Below are positions 37,523 through 47,030 of a stretch of 64,000 nt of DNA, in pieces (positions within the stretch are counted from its first letter, which is position 1; each line of letters starts with the position of its first letter). Made by a program: the position numbers and the translations under genes. The DNA is from CAVZAB01 sp963773155 (GTDB taxonomy: Bacteria; Pseudomonadota; Alphaproteobacteria; Rhizobiales; Beijerinckiaceae). Where the stretch lies: assembly GCA_963773155.1 (NCBI GenBank), contig CAVZAB010000015.1, positions 58,101 through 122,100 of the forward strand, given 5' to 3'. Under the pieces are notes generated by a model that saw only the letters and a program-made list of their open reading frames with translations, was not told the DNA's origin and searched no databases.

Positions 37523-39571
37523 TCAGCGCTCTTTCAACAGACTGCGGGCTAGCTCGACCGCCTTCGTGGCGTTGAGGCCGAAATAATCAAACAAGGCGGC
37601 GGCCGGCGCCGATTCGCCGAAAGTGTCCAGTCCCAGCACCCCGCCGTCGAGCCCGACATATTTGCGCCAGAACGCGCTAACACCGGCCTCGATCGCCAGC
37701 CGAGGCACTCCAGCGGGCAGCACCATGGCGCGGTAATCCTCGGGTTGGCGGTCAAAGCGCAGGGTCGACGGCATCGAGACCACCCGAACGCCAATCCCGT
37801 CCTGTTCCAGGATCGCGCAGGCTTGCATGGCGATCCCCATCTCCGAGCCAGTCGCGATTAGAACCAGATCCGGCCGGCGGCCGGGCCGGTCGGCCAGGAT
37901 ATAGCCGCCGCGACCGACGAGATCCGCGTCGTCGCAAGCGTGCGACTGGGCCGGCAGCACCTGACGCGACAGCAACAAGCAAGTCGGACCATCTCGCCGC
38001 TCGACGGCGACGTGCCAGGCAACCGCGGTTTCAAAGGCATCGCAAGGCCGCCAGACGTCCAGATTGGGGATCAAGCGCAGGGACGCGGCATGTTCGATCG
38101 GCTGGTGGGTTGGGCCGTCCTCGCCAAGCCCGATCGAATCGTGGGTGAAGACAAAAATCGTCCGCAACCGCATCAGCGCAGCCAGCCGGATGGCATTGCG
38201 GGCATAATCAGAAAAAACCAGAAACGTTCCGCCGAAGGGAATGTAGCCGTGGTGCAGGGCAACGCCATTGAGAATGGCGCTCATGCCGAATTCGCGGACG
38301 CCGAAATGCACGTAATTTCCAGGCTGGCCACGCGCCACCGCCCGGCAACCCGGCCAGTTCGTGAAATTTGATCCGGTGAGATCGGCGGAGCCGCCGAGCA
38401 GTTCCGGCAGCAGGGCGGCAAGATTCTCGATCGCATTCTGGGAGGCCTTGCGGCTTGCCAACGATTCATGGGCGGCCGCAGTTTTGGCCAGCCATTGCCG
38501 GCTCCGCTCGGCAAAATCAGCCGGCAGATCAGCCTTTACCCGACGGCTGAATTCGGCGGCGAGCGCCGGGTATTTTTTGGCGTAATCGGCAAAGCGACGG
38601 TCCCATTGGGCCTGCGCCTCGCTGCCGCGCGCCTTAGCGTTCCAGGCCGTCTTTATGTCGACTGGAATAACAAAGGGCGGCCATTCCCAATTCAGGGCGG
38701 CCCGCGTTGCCGCCGCCTCTTTGGCGCCGAGCGGCGCACCGTGCGCGTCATGGCTGTCGGCCTTGTTAGGCGACCCCCAGCCGATGATCGTCTTGCAACA
38801 AATTAAGGTCGGCCGGCCGCAGGCAACGAGCGCCGCTTCGATCGCCTGGTCGAGGGCCTCGGCCTGATGCCCGTCGACGGCGCGAATGACCCGCCAGCCA
38901 TAGGCCTCGAAACGCTGCGGCGTATCGTCGGCAAACCAAGTGCCGACATGGCCATCGATCGAAATACCGTTGTCGTCGTAAAAGGCGACCAGCTTTTCGA
39001 GCCCGAGTGTCCCGGCTAGCGCGCAGGCCTCGTGCGAAATCCCTTCCATCAGGCAGCCGTCGCCGAGAAAGGCGAAGGTGCGATGATCAACGATCTGCGC
39101 ATCTGGCCGGTTGAACTCCGCACCGAGCAGCCATTCGGCGAGCGCCATGCCGACCGCATTGGCTATGCCCTGGCCAAGCGGCCCGGTTGTGGTCTCTACG
39201 CCCGGTGTCAGGCCATATTCGGGATGACCGGGCGTCTTCGAATGCAGTTGCCGGAATTGCCGCAGTTCCTCGATCGGCAGGTCGTAACCAGTCAGATGGA
39301 GCAGCCCATAGAGGAGCATCGAGCCATGGCCGTTCGAAACCACGAAACGGTCGCGGTCGGGCCATTGCGGATCGGAAGGATTGTGCTTGAGGTGATGGCG
39401 CCAGAGGGCCTCGGCAATGTCGGCCATGCCCATGGGCATGCCGGGATGGCCTGATTGTGCCGCCTCAACCGCATCGATCGCCAGAAAGCGCAGGGCATTG
39501 GCCAGAAGCCGGCGCGTGGCGGGGCTCTCGGTCGTTTCGGCAAATCCGGTCCGGACGTTCATGATGCTCAA
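37523..39571 (-). CDS. cbbT: Transketolase (Calvin cycle)
   Basis: 682-residue thiamine-diphosphate enzyme that moves two-carbon units in ribulose bisphosphate regeneration. ThDP motif GDGCLMEGISHEA leads into the conserved NDNGISIDGH equivalent (YDDNGISIDGHVGTWF). The pyrimidine domain has FVFTHDSIGLGEDGPTHQPI. ATG is 3 bases past the cbbP stop. It is the last gene of the cbb operon. Confidence 0.94.
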   Translation of the reverse strand: MSIMNVRTGFAETTESPATRRLLANALRFLAIDAVEAAQSGHPGMPMGMADIAEALWRHHLKHNPSDPQWPDRDRFVVSNGHGSMLLYGLLHLTGYDLPIEELRQFRQLHSKTPGHPEYGLTPGVETTTGPLGQGIANAVGMALAEWLLGAEFNRPDAQIVDHRTFAFLGDGCLMEGISHEACALAGTLGLEKLVAFYDDNGISIDGHVGTWFADDTPQRFEAYGWRVIRAVDGHQAEALDQAIEAALVACGRPTLICCKTIIGWGSPNKADSHDAHGAPLGAKEAAATRAALNWEWPPFVIPVDIKTAWNAKARGSEAQAQWDRRFADYAKKYPALAAEFSRRVKADLPADFAERSRQWLAKTAAAHESLASRKASQNAIENLAALLPELLGGSADLTGSNFTNWPGCRAVARGQPGNYVHFGVREFGMSAILNGVALHHGYIPFGGTFLVFSDYARNAIRLAALMRLRTIFVFTHDSIGLGEDGPTHQPIEHAASLRLIPNLDVWRPCDAFETAVAWHVAVERRDGPTCLLLSRQVLPAQSHACDDADLVGRGGYILADRPGRRPDLVLIATGSEMGIAMQACAILEQDGIGVRVVSMPSTLRFDRQPEDYRAMVLPAGVPRLAIEAGVSAFWRKYVGLDGGVLGLDTFGESAPAAALFDYFGLNATKAVELARSLLKER

Positions 39572-39574
39572 CTC

Positions 39575-40450
39575 CTAAAGGGTCCGCCGTTTCAATTCCA
39601 ACAGCTTCCAGATCATCGGCGTGAAGATCAGTTGCATGGCCAATTCCATCTTCCCCCCGGGGCACACGATCGTGTTAGGCCGCGACATGAAGCTGTCCTT
39701 CAGCATCGACAGCAAATAGGGGAAGTCAATTCCCTTCGGATTGGCAAAACGAATGATCAGAATACTCTCGTCGGCGCTCGGGATGTGCCGGGAAATGAAA
39801 GGATTTGACGTGTCGACCGTCGGAACCCTCTGGAAGTTGACATGGGTGCGGGAAAATTGCGGGCAGATGAAATTGACGTAATCGGGCATCCGCCGCAAAA
39901 TTGTATCGACGATTGCTTCATGCGAATGGCCGCGCGCCTTTTTGTCGCGATGCAGCTTCTGGATCCACTCGAGATTGATAATCGGCACCACGCCGATCAA
40001 GAGGTCGCCATATCTGGCGACGTCGACCGTTTCGGTCTTCACCGCCCCGTGCAAACCCTCGTAGAATAGAACATCGGTCGCGGGTTCGATGTCCTGCCAG
40101 GGTGTGAATGTGCCGGGCCGCTGCTGATAGGCGGCAGCCTCCTCGTCATCATGTAGATATTTGCGGATCCGGCCCGATCCGGTTTCGCCATATTGCCGGA
40201 ACAACGCCTCGATCTCCTCGAACAGATTGGCCTCCGCGCCGAAATGGCTGAAATTGGCAAGGTCTTTTTTCGCCTGCTGGGCAAGTTTTTCGCGCATTTC
40301 GTAGCGATCGAAGCGATGGAAGGCATCGCCTTCGACGATTGCCGCCTTGACGCCTTCGCGCCGGAAGATTTGTTCGAATGTTTGCTTGACCGTCGTCGTG
40401 CCGGCGCCCGACGAGCCGGTGATGGCAATTACCGGATGCTTCTTAGACAT
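39575..40450 (-). CDS. cbbP: Phosphoribulokinase
   Basis: 291-residue class I phosphoribulokinase, making ribulose 1,5-bisphosphate for RuBisCO. P-loop GSSGAGTTTVKQTFEQIF (residues 12-29), then EGDAFHRFDRYEMREK and DVLFYEGLHGAV are the expected binding segments. Length fits the octameric bacterial type. Between cbbF and cbbT. Confidence 0.96.
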   Translation of the reverse strand: MSKKHPVIAITGSSGAGTTTVKQTFEQIFRREGVKAAIVEGDAFHRFDRYEMREKLAQQAKKDLANFSHFGAEANLFEEIEALFRQYGETGSGRIRKYLHDDEEAAAYQQRPGTFTPWQDIEPATDVLFYEGLHGAVKTETVDVARYGDLLIGVVPIINLEWIQKLHRDKKARGHSHEAIVDTILRRMPDYVNFICPQFSRTHVNFQRVPTVDTSNPFISRHIPSADESILIIRFANPKGIDFPYLLSMLKDSFMSRPNTIVCPGGKMELAMQLIFTPMIWKLLELKRRTL

Positions 40451-40470
40451 CGAAACAAACTCCGAGCGGA

Positions 40471-41547
40471 TCAGGCGGTGCGATAGAGCGAGCGCGTGTT
40501 GAACAAAGGCGTCTCCAATTCGATCGGCTCGCCACGATCATAGGCCTCGTGGTAACTTTGGATCCGCTCGACCTCTTCGCGCGAGCCCAGAATGACGGGA
40601 ATCCGCTGGTGGAGGTTGTTTGGCACGACGTCGAGCAACCGCTCACGCCCAGTCGATGCTGCGCCGCCGGCTTGTTCGACAATCATGGCCATCGGATTGG
40701 CCTCGTAAAGGAGGCGCAGCCGACCCGGCCTTTCTGCGTCCTTTGAGTCGCGCGGATACATGAACAGGCCACCCCGCAAAAGAATGCGATGGACCTCAGC
40801 CACCATCGAGGCAATCCAACGCATGTTGAAATCGACGCCGCGCGGACCAGCCCTGCCGAGGATGCATTCCTCGACATAGCGGCGCACCGGCGGCTCCCAG
40901 AACCTCTCGTTCGAGGCGTTGATGGCAAATTCGCGGGTCGCGGGCGGAATGGCCATGTCCCGGTGGGTAAGCAGATAGGAGCCGCTCTCGCGGTCGAGCG
41001 TAAAGCCATGCACGCCGTCGCCTAGGGTCAGAACAAGCATGGCGGCGGGACCATAAAGGGCATAGCCGGCAGCAATCTGGCGCGTTCCCGGTTGCAGGAA
41101 ATCCTCAACGGCGGCCGGTCCCTCGCCGGCCGGCGCCAAAAGAATCGAAAAGATCGTGCCGACCGTCATGTCGATGTCGATGTTGGACGAGCCGTCGAGC
41201 GGATCGTAGACGAGGAGATAACGGCCGCGCGGATATTCGGCCGGGATCGAATAGGGCAATTCCATTTCTTCGGACGCCATGGCGCAGAGCTGACCGCCCC
41301 ATTCGCAGGTCCTAAGAATGATGTCATTGGAAATGACATCGAGGGCCTTCTGCTCCTCGCCCTGAATGTTGATGGCGGCCACATTCGGCGGCGTGCCGTT
41401 CAGCAGGCCGCGCGAGACGGCCACCGCGATCAGCTTGCAGGCATTTTGCACGTCGTTCAAAAGGCCGATCAATTGCGCGTCGGAACTGCCGGCACGGCGC
41501 TGTTGTTCGATAATGAATTTCGACAGCGAGGTTCGACGGTAGGGCAT
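40471..41547 (-). CDS. cbbF: Fructose-1,6-bisphosphatase (class I)
   Basis: 358-residue type I enzyme; in Calvin operons it also acts on sedoheptulose bisphosphate. Metal site LVYDPLDGSSNIDIDMTVGT (near residues 118-137), then sugar site MRWIASMVAEVHRILLRGGL. Preceded by cbbX (17 bases) and followed by cbbP. Confidence 0.95.
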   Translation of the reverse strand: MPYRRTSLSKFIIEQQRRAGSSDAQLIGLLNDVQNACKLIAVAVSRGLLNGTPPNVAAINIQGEEQKALDVISNDIILRTCEWGGQLCAMASEEMELPYSIPAEYPRGRYLLVYDPLDGSSNIDIDMTVGTIFSILLAPAGEGPAAVEDFLQPGTRQIAAGYALYGPAAMLVLTLGDGVHGFTLDRESGSYLLTHRDMAIPPATREFAINASNERFWEPPVRRYVEECILGRAGPRGVDFNMRWIASMVAEVHRILLRGGLFMYPRDSKDAERPGRLRLLYEANPMAMIVEQAGGAASTGRERLLDVVPNNLHQRIPVILGSREEVERIQSYHEAYDRGEPIELETPLFNTRSLYRTA

Positions 41548-41563
41548 CGCCTTCTCCTGAGGC

Positions 41564-42451
41564 CTATTGTGCGAAAACCCAACTCATCCGGAAATCCTCG
41601 GCCGTGATCGTCTGTAGCGCCGCCCGGTCGACCGGAGCCTGCCTGCCGGCGAACAGGCGATTGGCCTGGCGCAGCCTCGCGCGGTCGAGCGCATTGCGGA
41701 TCGAGCGGGCGTTCGAGAAGCGTGGCTGCTGCATACGCCGTTCGACATATTCCTGTAGGACCGGCGTCGCCGCTTCGTCGAGCCGGTAGTGCATTTTGGC
41801 CAACATGAGATTGGCAATCGCGCAGAGCTCGGCCGCCGAATAATCGGGAAAGTCGATATGATGAGCGATTCGCGACGCCATACCGGGGTTGCTCTTGAAG
41901 AACGTGTCCATGCGGTCCTTATAGCCGGCCAGCACAACCACCAGATCGTCGCGCTGCTCTTCCATCACCTGGAGCAGAATCTCGATCGCCTCCTGGCCGT
42001 AATCGCGCTCGTTTTCCGGCCGGTAGAGATAATAGGCCTCGTCGATGAACAAAACCCCGCCCATCGCCTTCTTGAGGATTTCCTTGGTCTTGGGTGCGGT
42101 ATGGCCGATATATTGGCCGACCAGATCGTCCCGTGTCACGCTGACCACGTGATTATGCCGTATATAGCTTAGCCGGTGCAGGATTTCGGCAATGCGCTGA
42201 GCAACACTTGTCTTTCCGGTTCCGGGATTGCCGGTAAAACACATGTGCAACGAGGGCGGCTCGGCCTGCAGCCCCAACGCGCGACGGCCGCTTTCGACAA
42301 CCAGCAGGGCGGCAATCTCGCGAATCCGGGTTTTGACTGGCAATAAACCAATGAGATCGCGATCGAGATCGTCGAAAATCGGGCCAATATTCGATTGGGC
42401 ATAGATTGCCGCGAGATCGACCGTCTCGCCCGGGCCAGCAGACGCGCTCAT
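41564..42451 (-). CDS. cbbX: Red-type RuBisCO activase CbbX
   Basis: 295-residue AAA+ protein that pulls inhibitory sugar phosphates from red-type RuBisCO. Walker A FTGNPGTGKTSVAQRI, the CbbX pore segment YIGHTAPKTKEIL, Walker B VLFIDEAYYLY. The host RuBisCO here has the long small-subunit tail expected of its partner. Its ATG overlaps the cbbE stop (ATGA). Confidence 0.96.
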   Translation of the reverse strand: MSASAGPGETVDLAAIYAQSNIGPIFDDLDRDLIGLLPVKTRIREIAALLVVESGRRALGLQAEPPSLHMCFTGNPGTGKTSVAQRIAEILHRLSYIRHNHVVSVTRDDLVGQYIGHTAPKTKEILKKAMGGVLFIDEAYYLYRPENERDYGQEAIEILLQVMEEQRDDLVVVLAGYKDRMDTFFKSNPGMASRIAHHIDFPDYSAAELCAIANLMLAKMHYRLDEAATPVLQEYVERRMQQPRFSNARSIRNALDRARLRQANRLFAGRQAPVDRAALQTITAEDFRMSWVFAQ

Positions 42452-43164
42452 CGGCCAGCCTCCAGACGTGGCGAAGCGGCAAGCGCGCGGCGCAAGGACG
42501 CGACAATCGTGCGATAGCCGCCATCTGGGTCGCGTGCGCCAAACAGCGCCGATCCGACAACAAAGGTGTCGACCCCTGCCGCGGCAATTGCGGCGATATT
42601 GTCGGCTTTCACTCCGCCGTCGATTTCGAGCGCGATCGCCTGGCCGCCGGTGTTCCGGTGGGCGTCAATGCGGCGGCGCACCTCACGCGCCTTGATCAGG
42701 GCCCCGGGAATGAAGGTTTGGCCGGCAAAACCGGGATTGACCGACATCAGGAGGATCAAGTCGAGTCTCGCCATGACATAATCGAGATGATCGAGCGGCG
42801 TTGCCGGATTTAGCACGAGGCCGGCCTGACAGCCATTGTCGCGGATAAGCGAGAGCGTCCGGTCGACATGCTCGGAGGCCTCGGGATGAAAGGAGATGAT
42901 ATTGGCGCCGGCCTTGGCGAACATCGCCACCAGAGAATCGACAGGCTTGACCATCAGGTGGACGTCGATCGGCGCCTTGGTGCAGGGCCTGATTGCCGCG
43001 CAGATCGGCGGTCCGATGGTCAAGTTGGGGACGTAATGGTTGTCCATGACGTCGAAATGGATCATGTCCGCCCCGGCCTCGATCACGCGCTCCACCTCCT
43101 CGCCAAGCCGCGCGAAATCGGCCGAAAGAATGGAGGCAGCGAGACGCAGCGAAGAAACCATCAC
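42448..43164 (-). CDS. cbbE: Ribulose-phosphate 3-epimerase
   Basis: 238-residue TIM-barrel enzyme interconverting ribulose and xylulose 5-phosphate. LAASILSADFARLGEEV, IHFDVMDNHYVPNLTIGP and LEIDGGVKADNIAAIA are the conserved blocks. In this operon it lies between cbbS and cbbX, an uncommon place since cbbLSX are often contiguous. Four-base overlap with cbbX. Confidence 0.95.
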   Translation of the reverse strand: MMVSSLRLAASILSADFARLGEEVERVIEAGADMIHFDVMDNHYVPNLTIGPPICAAIRPCTKAPIDVHLMVKPVDSLVAMFAKAGANIISFHPEASEHVDRTLSLIRDNGCQAGLVLNPATPLDHLDYVMARLDLILLMSVNPGFAGQTFIPGALIKAREVRRRIDAHRNTGGQAIALEIDGGVKADNIAAIAAAGVDTFVVGSALFGARDPDGGYRTIVASLRRALAASPRLEAGR

Positions 43165-43184
43165 CTGTTCCCGATCATGCCAAA

Positions 43185-43601
43185 CTAGTAGCGCCGGCCC
43201 TGCGGCTGATTGCCGGCATAGCTGCGCAAGCCGTACCGCATCCGTCGGCCGATGCCCTCGCCGCGCTCCAAGGCGAAACCGGGTTCGTCCTTTGGCCGGT
43301 TAACCATGAAGAACATCCGGATAGATTCCCAGCCCTTTTGCGAGTCGAAGGCCAGGATCTTGATATATTTGTCGCCATGCGCCTTCCGACAGGCCGCCAG
43401 TTCGAGCATGATGCCGGCGGGATCCCGGATGTCAAACATCGGATTGCCCCACATCGACCAATAATAGTTCCGCGGGTGGGGATCGTCGGTATATTCGATC
43501 GCCACCGCCCAGCCGTTGTTGAGCGCATAGGCAATTTGCAGCCTGATCTCGGCGTCGGTTAGGTCGGGTAGGAAGGAGAATTGTCCCTGGGTCAGTCGCA
43601 T
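43185..43601 (-). CDS. cbbS: RuBisCO small subunit (form IC)
   Basis: 138-residue small subunit. MRLTQGQFSFLPDLTDAEI is the red-type N-terminus; the C-terminal extension (GFALERGEGIGRRMRYGLR) is the hairpin typical of form IC/ID. Start at 43601, 14 bases after the cbbL stop. The longer open frame seen upstream overlaps cbbL out of frame. Confidence 0.96.
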   Translation of the reverse strand: MRLTQGQFSFLPDLTDAEIRLQIAYALNNGWAVAIEYTDDPHPRNYYWSMWGNPMFDIRDPAGIMLELAACRKAHGDKYIKILAFDSQKGWESIRMFFMVNRPKDEPGFALERGEGIGRRMRYGLRSYAGNQPQGRRY

Positions 43602-43615
43602 GGCCACCTCCGCTG

Positions 43616-45079
43616 TCAGGCTGGTGTCGGGGTCGGGACGTAGTCGACACTGTCGGTCGACGCATAATCGAAAGTCACGTCCTTCCAGGTGTCGAGCGCG
43701 GCACGCAGAGGCTGGCACCATTTGGCCGCCTCGGCCAAGACCTGCGGGCCCTCCTTCCAGATATCGCGGCCCTCGTTGCGGGCCTTGACGATGCACTCGA
43801 GTGCCACCCGGTTGGCCTGGGCACCGGCCTGGATTCCCATCGGATGGCCGATTGTCCCGCCGCCGAACTGCAAAACGACATCCTCGCCGAGATAGGTCAG
43901 GAGCTGGTGCATCTGGCCGGCATGGATACCACCGGAGGCCACCGGCATTAGCTTCTTTAGGCTGGCCCAGGGCTGATCGAAGAACAGGCCGTGCTGCAGG
44001 TTGCGCGGCACGAAGCCTTCCCGACAGGTGTCGTAGATGCCACGAATGACGTTCGGGTCGCCCTCCAGCTTGCCGACGACGGTGCCAGCATGAATATGAT
44101 CGACACCGGCCATGCGCATCCATTTGGCGATGACCCGAAATGATACCCCATGATTTTTCTGACGCGTATAGGTCGAGTGGCCGGCGCGGTGGAGATGCAA
44201 AATCATATCGTTCTTGCGGGCCCATTTGGCCATCGACTGGATCGCCGTATAGCCGATGACCAAATCGATCATGATGATGATCGAACCGAGATCACGGGCA
44301 AATTCGGCCCGCTCGTACATGTCCTCCATCGTCGCCGCGGTGACGTTGAGATAGGTGCCCTTGATTTCGCCGGTCTCGGCGGCCGCCTTGTTGACGCCCT
44401 CCATGCAATAGAGATAGCGGTCGCGCCAATGCATAAAGGGCTGCGAATTGATGTTTTCGTCATCCTTGGTGAAGTCGAGTCCACCTTTCAGCGCTTCGTA
44501 GACGACGCGGCCATAATTGCGGCCGGAGAGGCCGAGCTTGGGCTTCATTGTGGCGCCAAGCAGGGGACGACCATAGACATTCATCCGCTCGCGCTCGACC
44601 ACGATGCCAGTCGCCGGCCCCTGAAAGGTCTTGACGTAATGGGCGGGAATCCGCATGTCCTCGAGCCGCAATGCCTTGAGCGGCTTGAAGCCGAAGACAT
44701 TGCCGATAATCGAGGCGGTCAGATTGGCAATCGATCCCTCTTCGAACAGATCGATATCATAGGCGATATAGGCGAACCATTGGCCGGGGTTGCCCGGGAC
44801 AGGTTCAACCCGGTAGGCCTTGGCCCGGTAATATTCGCTGTCGGTCAGCCGATCGGTCCACACGACCGTCCAGGTCGCCGTCGAGGATTCTCCGGCGACC
44901 GCCGCCGCAGCTTCCTCAGGGTCGACACCCTCCTGCGGGGTCAGCCGAAATACGGCAAGGACATCGGTGTCCTTAGGTTGATAATCAGGTTCGTAATAGC
45001 CCATCTGCCGGTATTTCAGGACGCCGGAGGCATAGCGCTCCTTCATATTCGTGATCTTGGCGTCGACTGGCTTGGTCAT
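43616..45079 (-). CDS. cbbL: RuBisCO large subunit (form IC)
   Basis: 487-residue CO2-fixing subunit. GATMKPKLGLSGRNYGR carries active-site Lys179 in this numbering; GGLDFTKDDENINSQPF carries the carbamylated Lys205. HRAGHSTYTRQKNHGVSF and VASGGIHAGQMHQLL are loop-6-side landmarks of the red type. Start ATG 45079 (MTKPVDAKIT) fits the family; an upstream ATG at 45142 adds unrelated residues. First gene of the operon. Confidence 0.97.
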   Translation of the reverse strand: MTKPVDAKITNMKERYASGVLKYRQMGYYEPDYQPKDTDVLAVFRLTPQEGVDPEEAAAAVAGESSTATWTVVWTDRLTDSEYYRAKAYRVEPVPGNPGQWFAYIAYDIDLFEEGSIANLTASIIGNVFGFKPLKALRLEDMRIPAHYVKTFQGPATGIVVERERMNVYGRPLLGATMKPKLGLSGRNYGRVVYEALKGGLDFTKDDENINSQPFMHWRDRYLYCMEGVNKAAAETGEIKGTYLNVTAATMEDMYERAEFARDLGSIIIMIDLVIGYTAIQSMAKWARKNDMILHLHRAGHSTYTRQKNHGVSFRVIAKWMRMAGVDHIHAGTVVGKLEGDPNVIRGIYDTCREGFVPRNLQHGLFFDQPWASLKKLMPVASGGIHAGQMHQLLTYLGEDVVLQFGGGTIGHPMGIQAGAQANRVALECIVKARNEGRDIWKEGPQVLAEAAKWCQPLRAALDTWKDVTFDYASTDSVDYVPTPTPA

Positions 45080-45195
45080 CGGCGAGGCCTCCCGGCAACT
45101 GCTGGCTTTATTGCGCACGACCCTAGCGGTCCCGATGGTCAATTGAAAACAAAATGATTTTCTGATAATAGTAAGCTTTCCCTTGTGTATTGATT
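45080..45195. promoter_or_regulatory. Divergent cbbL/cbbR control region
   Basis: AT-rich 116-base gap between cbbL and divergent cbbR. It contains an inverted repeat GAAAA (45145-45149) with TTTTC (45158-45162), 8 bases apart, and LysR-type T-N11-A spacings. This is where CbbR would bind to activate cbb transcription. Exact promoters not assigned. Confidence 0.55.
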
Positions 45196-46194
45196 ATGCG
45201 CCACGTCACCATTCGTCAGCTGCAGATTTTCGCCGAGGCCGCGGATTCCCTATCGTTTGCCCGGGTCGCCGAGCGCCTGAATCTGACGCCTGCCGCCATC
45301 TCCTTCCAGATCAAGCAAATCGAGATTGGCTCAGGATTCGCCCTGTTCGAGCGAATCGGCAAGAAAATGCAATTGACCAGCGCCGGCGCCGGCCTCCTTG
45401 TCTATGCCCGGCAAATTCTTCAGTCCCTGCAGGACGCCGATCAGATGCTGATGGCCCTAAACGGTCTCGACAGCGGGCGGCTATCGCTTGGCATAGTGTC
45501 GACCGCGACTTTTGTCGTCCCGCATATTCTGGCCCGGTTCCAGGCCGAATATCCGCGCCTCGCCATCACCTTGCGCGACGGGAACCGGCAGCAGATTCTC
45601 GAATCGATCACGGCCGGCGAAGTCGATCTTGCCATCATGGGCGAGCCGCCGCCCGAATCGCCTGTTGAGGCTTCGCCCTTTGCCCCGCATCCCTCCGTGA
45701 TCGTGGCAAGCCCTGGCCATCGGCTCGCCGGAAGCCGGGCCCTGCGGCTTGTCGATCTCGCCGCCGAGCCTTTCGTCGTGCGTGAAGAGGGATCGGGAAC
45801 GCGCTCGCTGATGGAGCGTTGTTTTCCGGTCATGGGGCTGAAGACCCGGATCGGAATGGTCACAGCCAGCAACAATACGATCAAGCAGGCGGTCATGGCC
45901 GGCATGGGGCTCGCCCTGATTTCTCGCCACACGATCGGGCTCGAATTGCGGCTCGGCCTGATCAAAATACTACCGGTCGAAGGTTTCCCATTGATGCGAT
46001 CGTGGTTCGTCGTCCGCAGGAAGAACATGCCGATCATGCCGGCCCACGCCCGCCTGCACGAATTCCTGCTGCAACGCGGCCAGGCCTTCATCGACGAACT
46101 CGACCAATCCTTTGTCGAGCTTGCCGGCCGTCGCGCGCGCGTTGTCAAGTCCGGCGCACGAACGACCAAGCCCAGGACAGCTAGGAACAATTGA
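45196..46194 (+). CDS. cbbR: LysR-type Calvin-operon regulator CbbR
   Basis: 332-residue LysR protein. The winged helix-turn-helix is LNLTPAAISFQIKQIE, and the ligand domain (LSLGIVSTATFVVPHILARF) is CbbR-like. Position divergent from cbbL fixes the assignment. Start ATG 45196 (MRHVTIRQLQIF) is preferred over a TTG at 45190. Confidence 0.93.
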   Translation: MRHVTIRQLQIFAEAADSLSFARVAERLNLTPAAISFQIKQIEIGSGFALFERIGKKMQLTSAGAGLLVYARQILQSLQDADQMLMALNGLDSGRLSLGIVSTATFVVPHILARFQAEYPRLAITLRDGNRQQILESITAGEVDLAIMGEPPPESPVEASPFAPHPSVIVASPGHRLAGSRALRLVDLAAEPFVVREEGSGTRSLMERCFPVMGLKTRIGMVTASNNTIKQAVMAGMGLALISRHTIGLELRLGLIKILPVEGFPLMRSWFVVRRKNMPIMPAHARLHEFLLQRGQAFIDELDQSFVELAGRRARVVKSGARTTKPRTARNN

Positions 46195-46384
46195 CGCTTG
46201 CTGACGGGTCGCCGGCGTCTTACCCTGCGCTGATTCCTTCGTTGTGCGCGTGACCTGTTTGTCTGGCGTGGCGGACCACGAGTTCCCGAGAAATCAATCG
46301 CTGTCGCACGGCTGCGAGAAGTGGCGGTAAGGCTGCGCCATGGCCAGTGGCTGAGCGCTAAAGCTGACAAGAGGGCCGGAGCGA

Positions 46385-46849
46385 ATGGCTAATCTGCGCT
46401 GGCGGCAGGTCGCTGCGCTTCCTTTTCGCCTGTCGGCGGCGGGATCGCCGGAAGTGTTGGTGATCACCTCGCGCAACAAGCGCCGCATTATCATCCCCAA
46501 GGGCTGGCCAATGAAAGGTCGGCTCGATTGCGAGGCAGCCGCCGTCGAGGCCCGTGAGGAGGCCGGTCTGGTCGGTACTATTCGGCGCGAGCCGGTCGGT
46601 AGCTACACCTATTGGAAGAAATTTTCGAACCATTTCGACCTGGTCAAGGTTACCGTCTATCTATTGGTCGTGTCGCGTCAGCTCGACACATGGCGCGAAC
46701 AGCATGCCCGCAAAACCGCATGGTGTTCGCCGGAAGAGGCTGCTCGCCTGCTCGACGAGCCGCAACTGGTCAGCCTCATTCAGAATCTGTCTTTCGATCG
46801 CGATTTCCCTGCGCCGGAACGCCAGCACGGCATTGAACTTCGACGATAG
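46385..46849 (+). CDS. NUDIX hydrolase, diphosphoinositol-polyphosphate-hydrolase-like
   Basis: 154-residue NUDIX protein. IIIPKGWPMKGRLDCEAAA runs into the catalytic helix EAREEAGLVG, a shortened Nudix box typical of the PKGW subgroup, then YWKKFSNHFDLVKVTVYLLV. Substrate unknown. Overlaps at its 3' end, on the other strand, with a carboxymuconolactone-decarboxylase relic. Confidence 0.85.
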   Translation: MANLRWRQVAALPFRLSAAGSPEVLVITSRNKRRIIIPKGWPMKGRLDCEAAAVEAREEAGLVGTIRREPVGSYTYWKKFSNHFDLVKVTVYLLVVSRQLDTWREQHARKTAWCSPEEAARLLDEPQLVSLIQNLSFDRDFPAPERQHGIELRR

Positions 46850-47030
46850 GTTCTGAAAGGCGACCAACCTGGTCAATTCGATCGTGGCATCGGCCTTGAA
46901 ATGCTGCAGAACCCGTTCACGCAGCGAATCGTCGAACTGATTGGGGGTTTCGGCTTCAGCATATTCGAGCGCCAATCTTTCGGCTCGGTCAAATAGGCGA
47001 CTGGCGCGCCAGACGATCGCTCCACCTATT
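46776..47030 (-). pseudogene. Carboxymuconolactone decarboxylase/AhpD-like relic
   Basis: On the minus strand, GAIVWRASRLFDRAERL, LALEYAEAETPNQFDDSLRE and TRLVAFQNLSSKFNAVL read in one frame. After FNAVL one base is missing, and the next frame gives GVPAQGNRDRK and a stop at 46776. The N-terminal half and start are absent. Overlaps the 3' end of the NUDIX gene. Confidence 0.62.
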
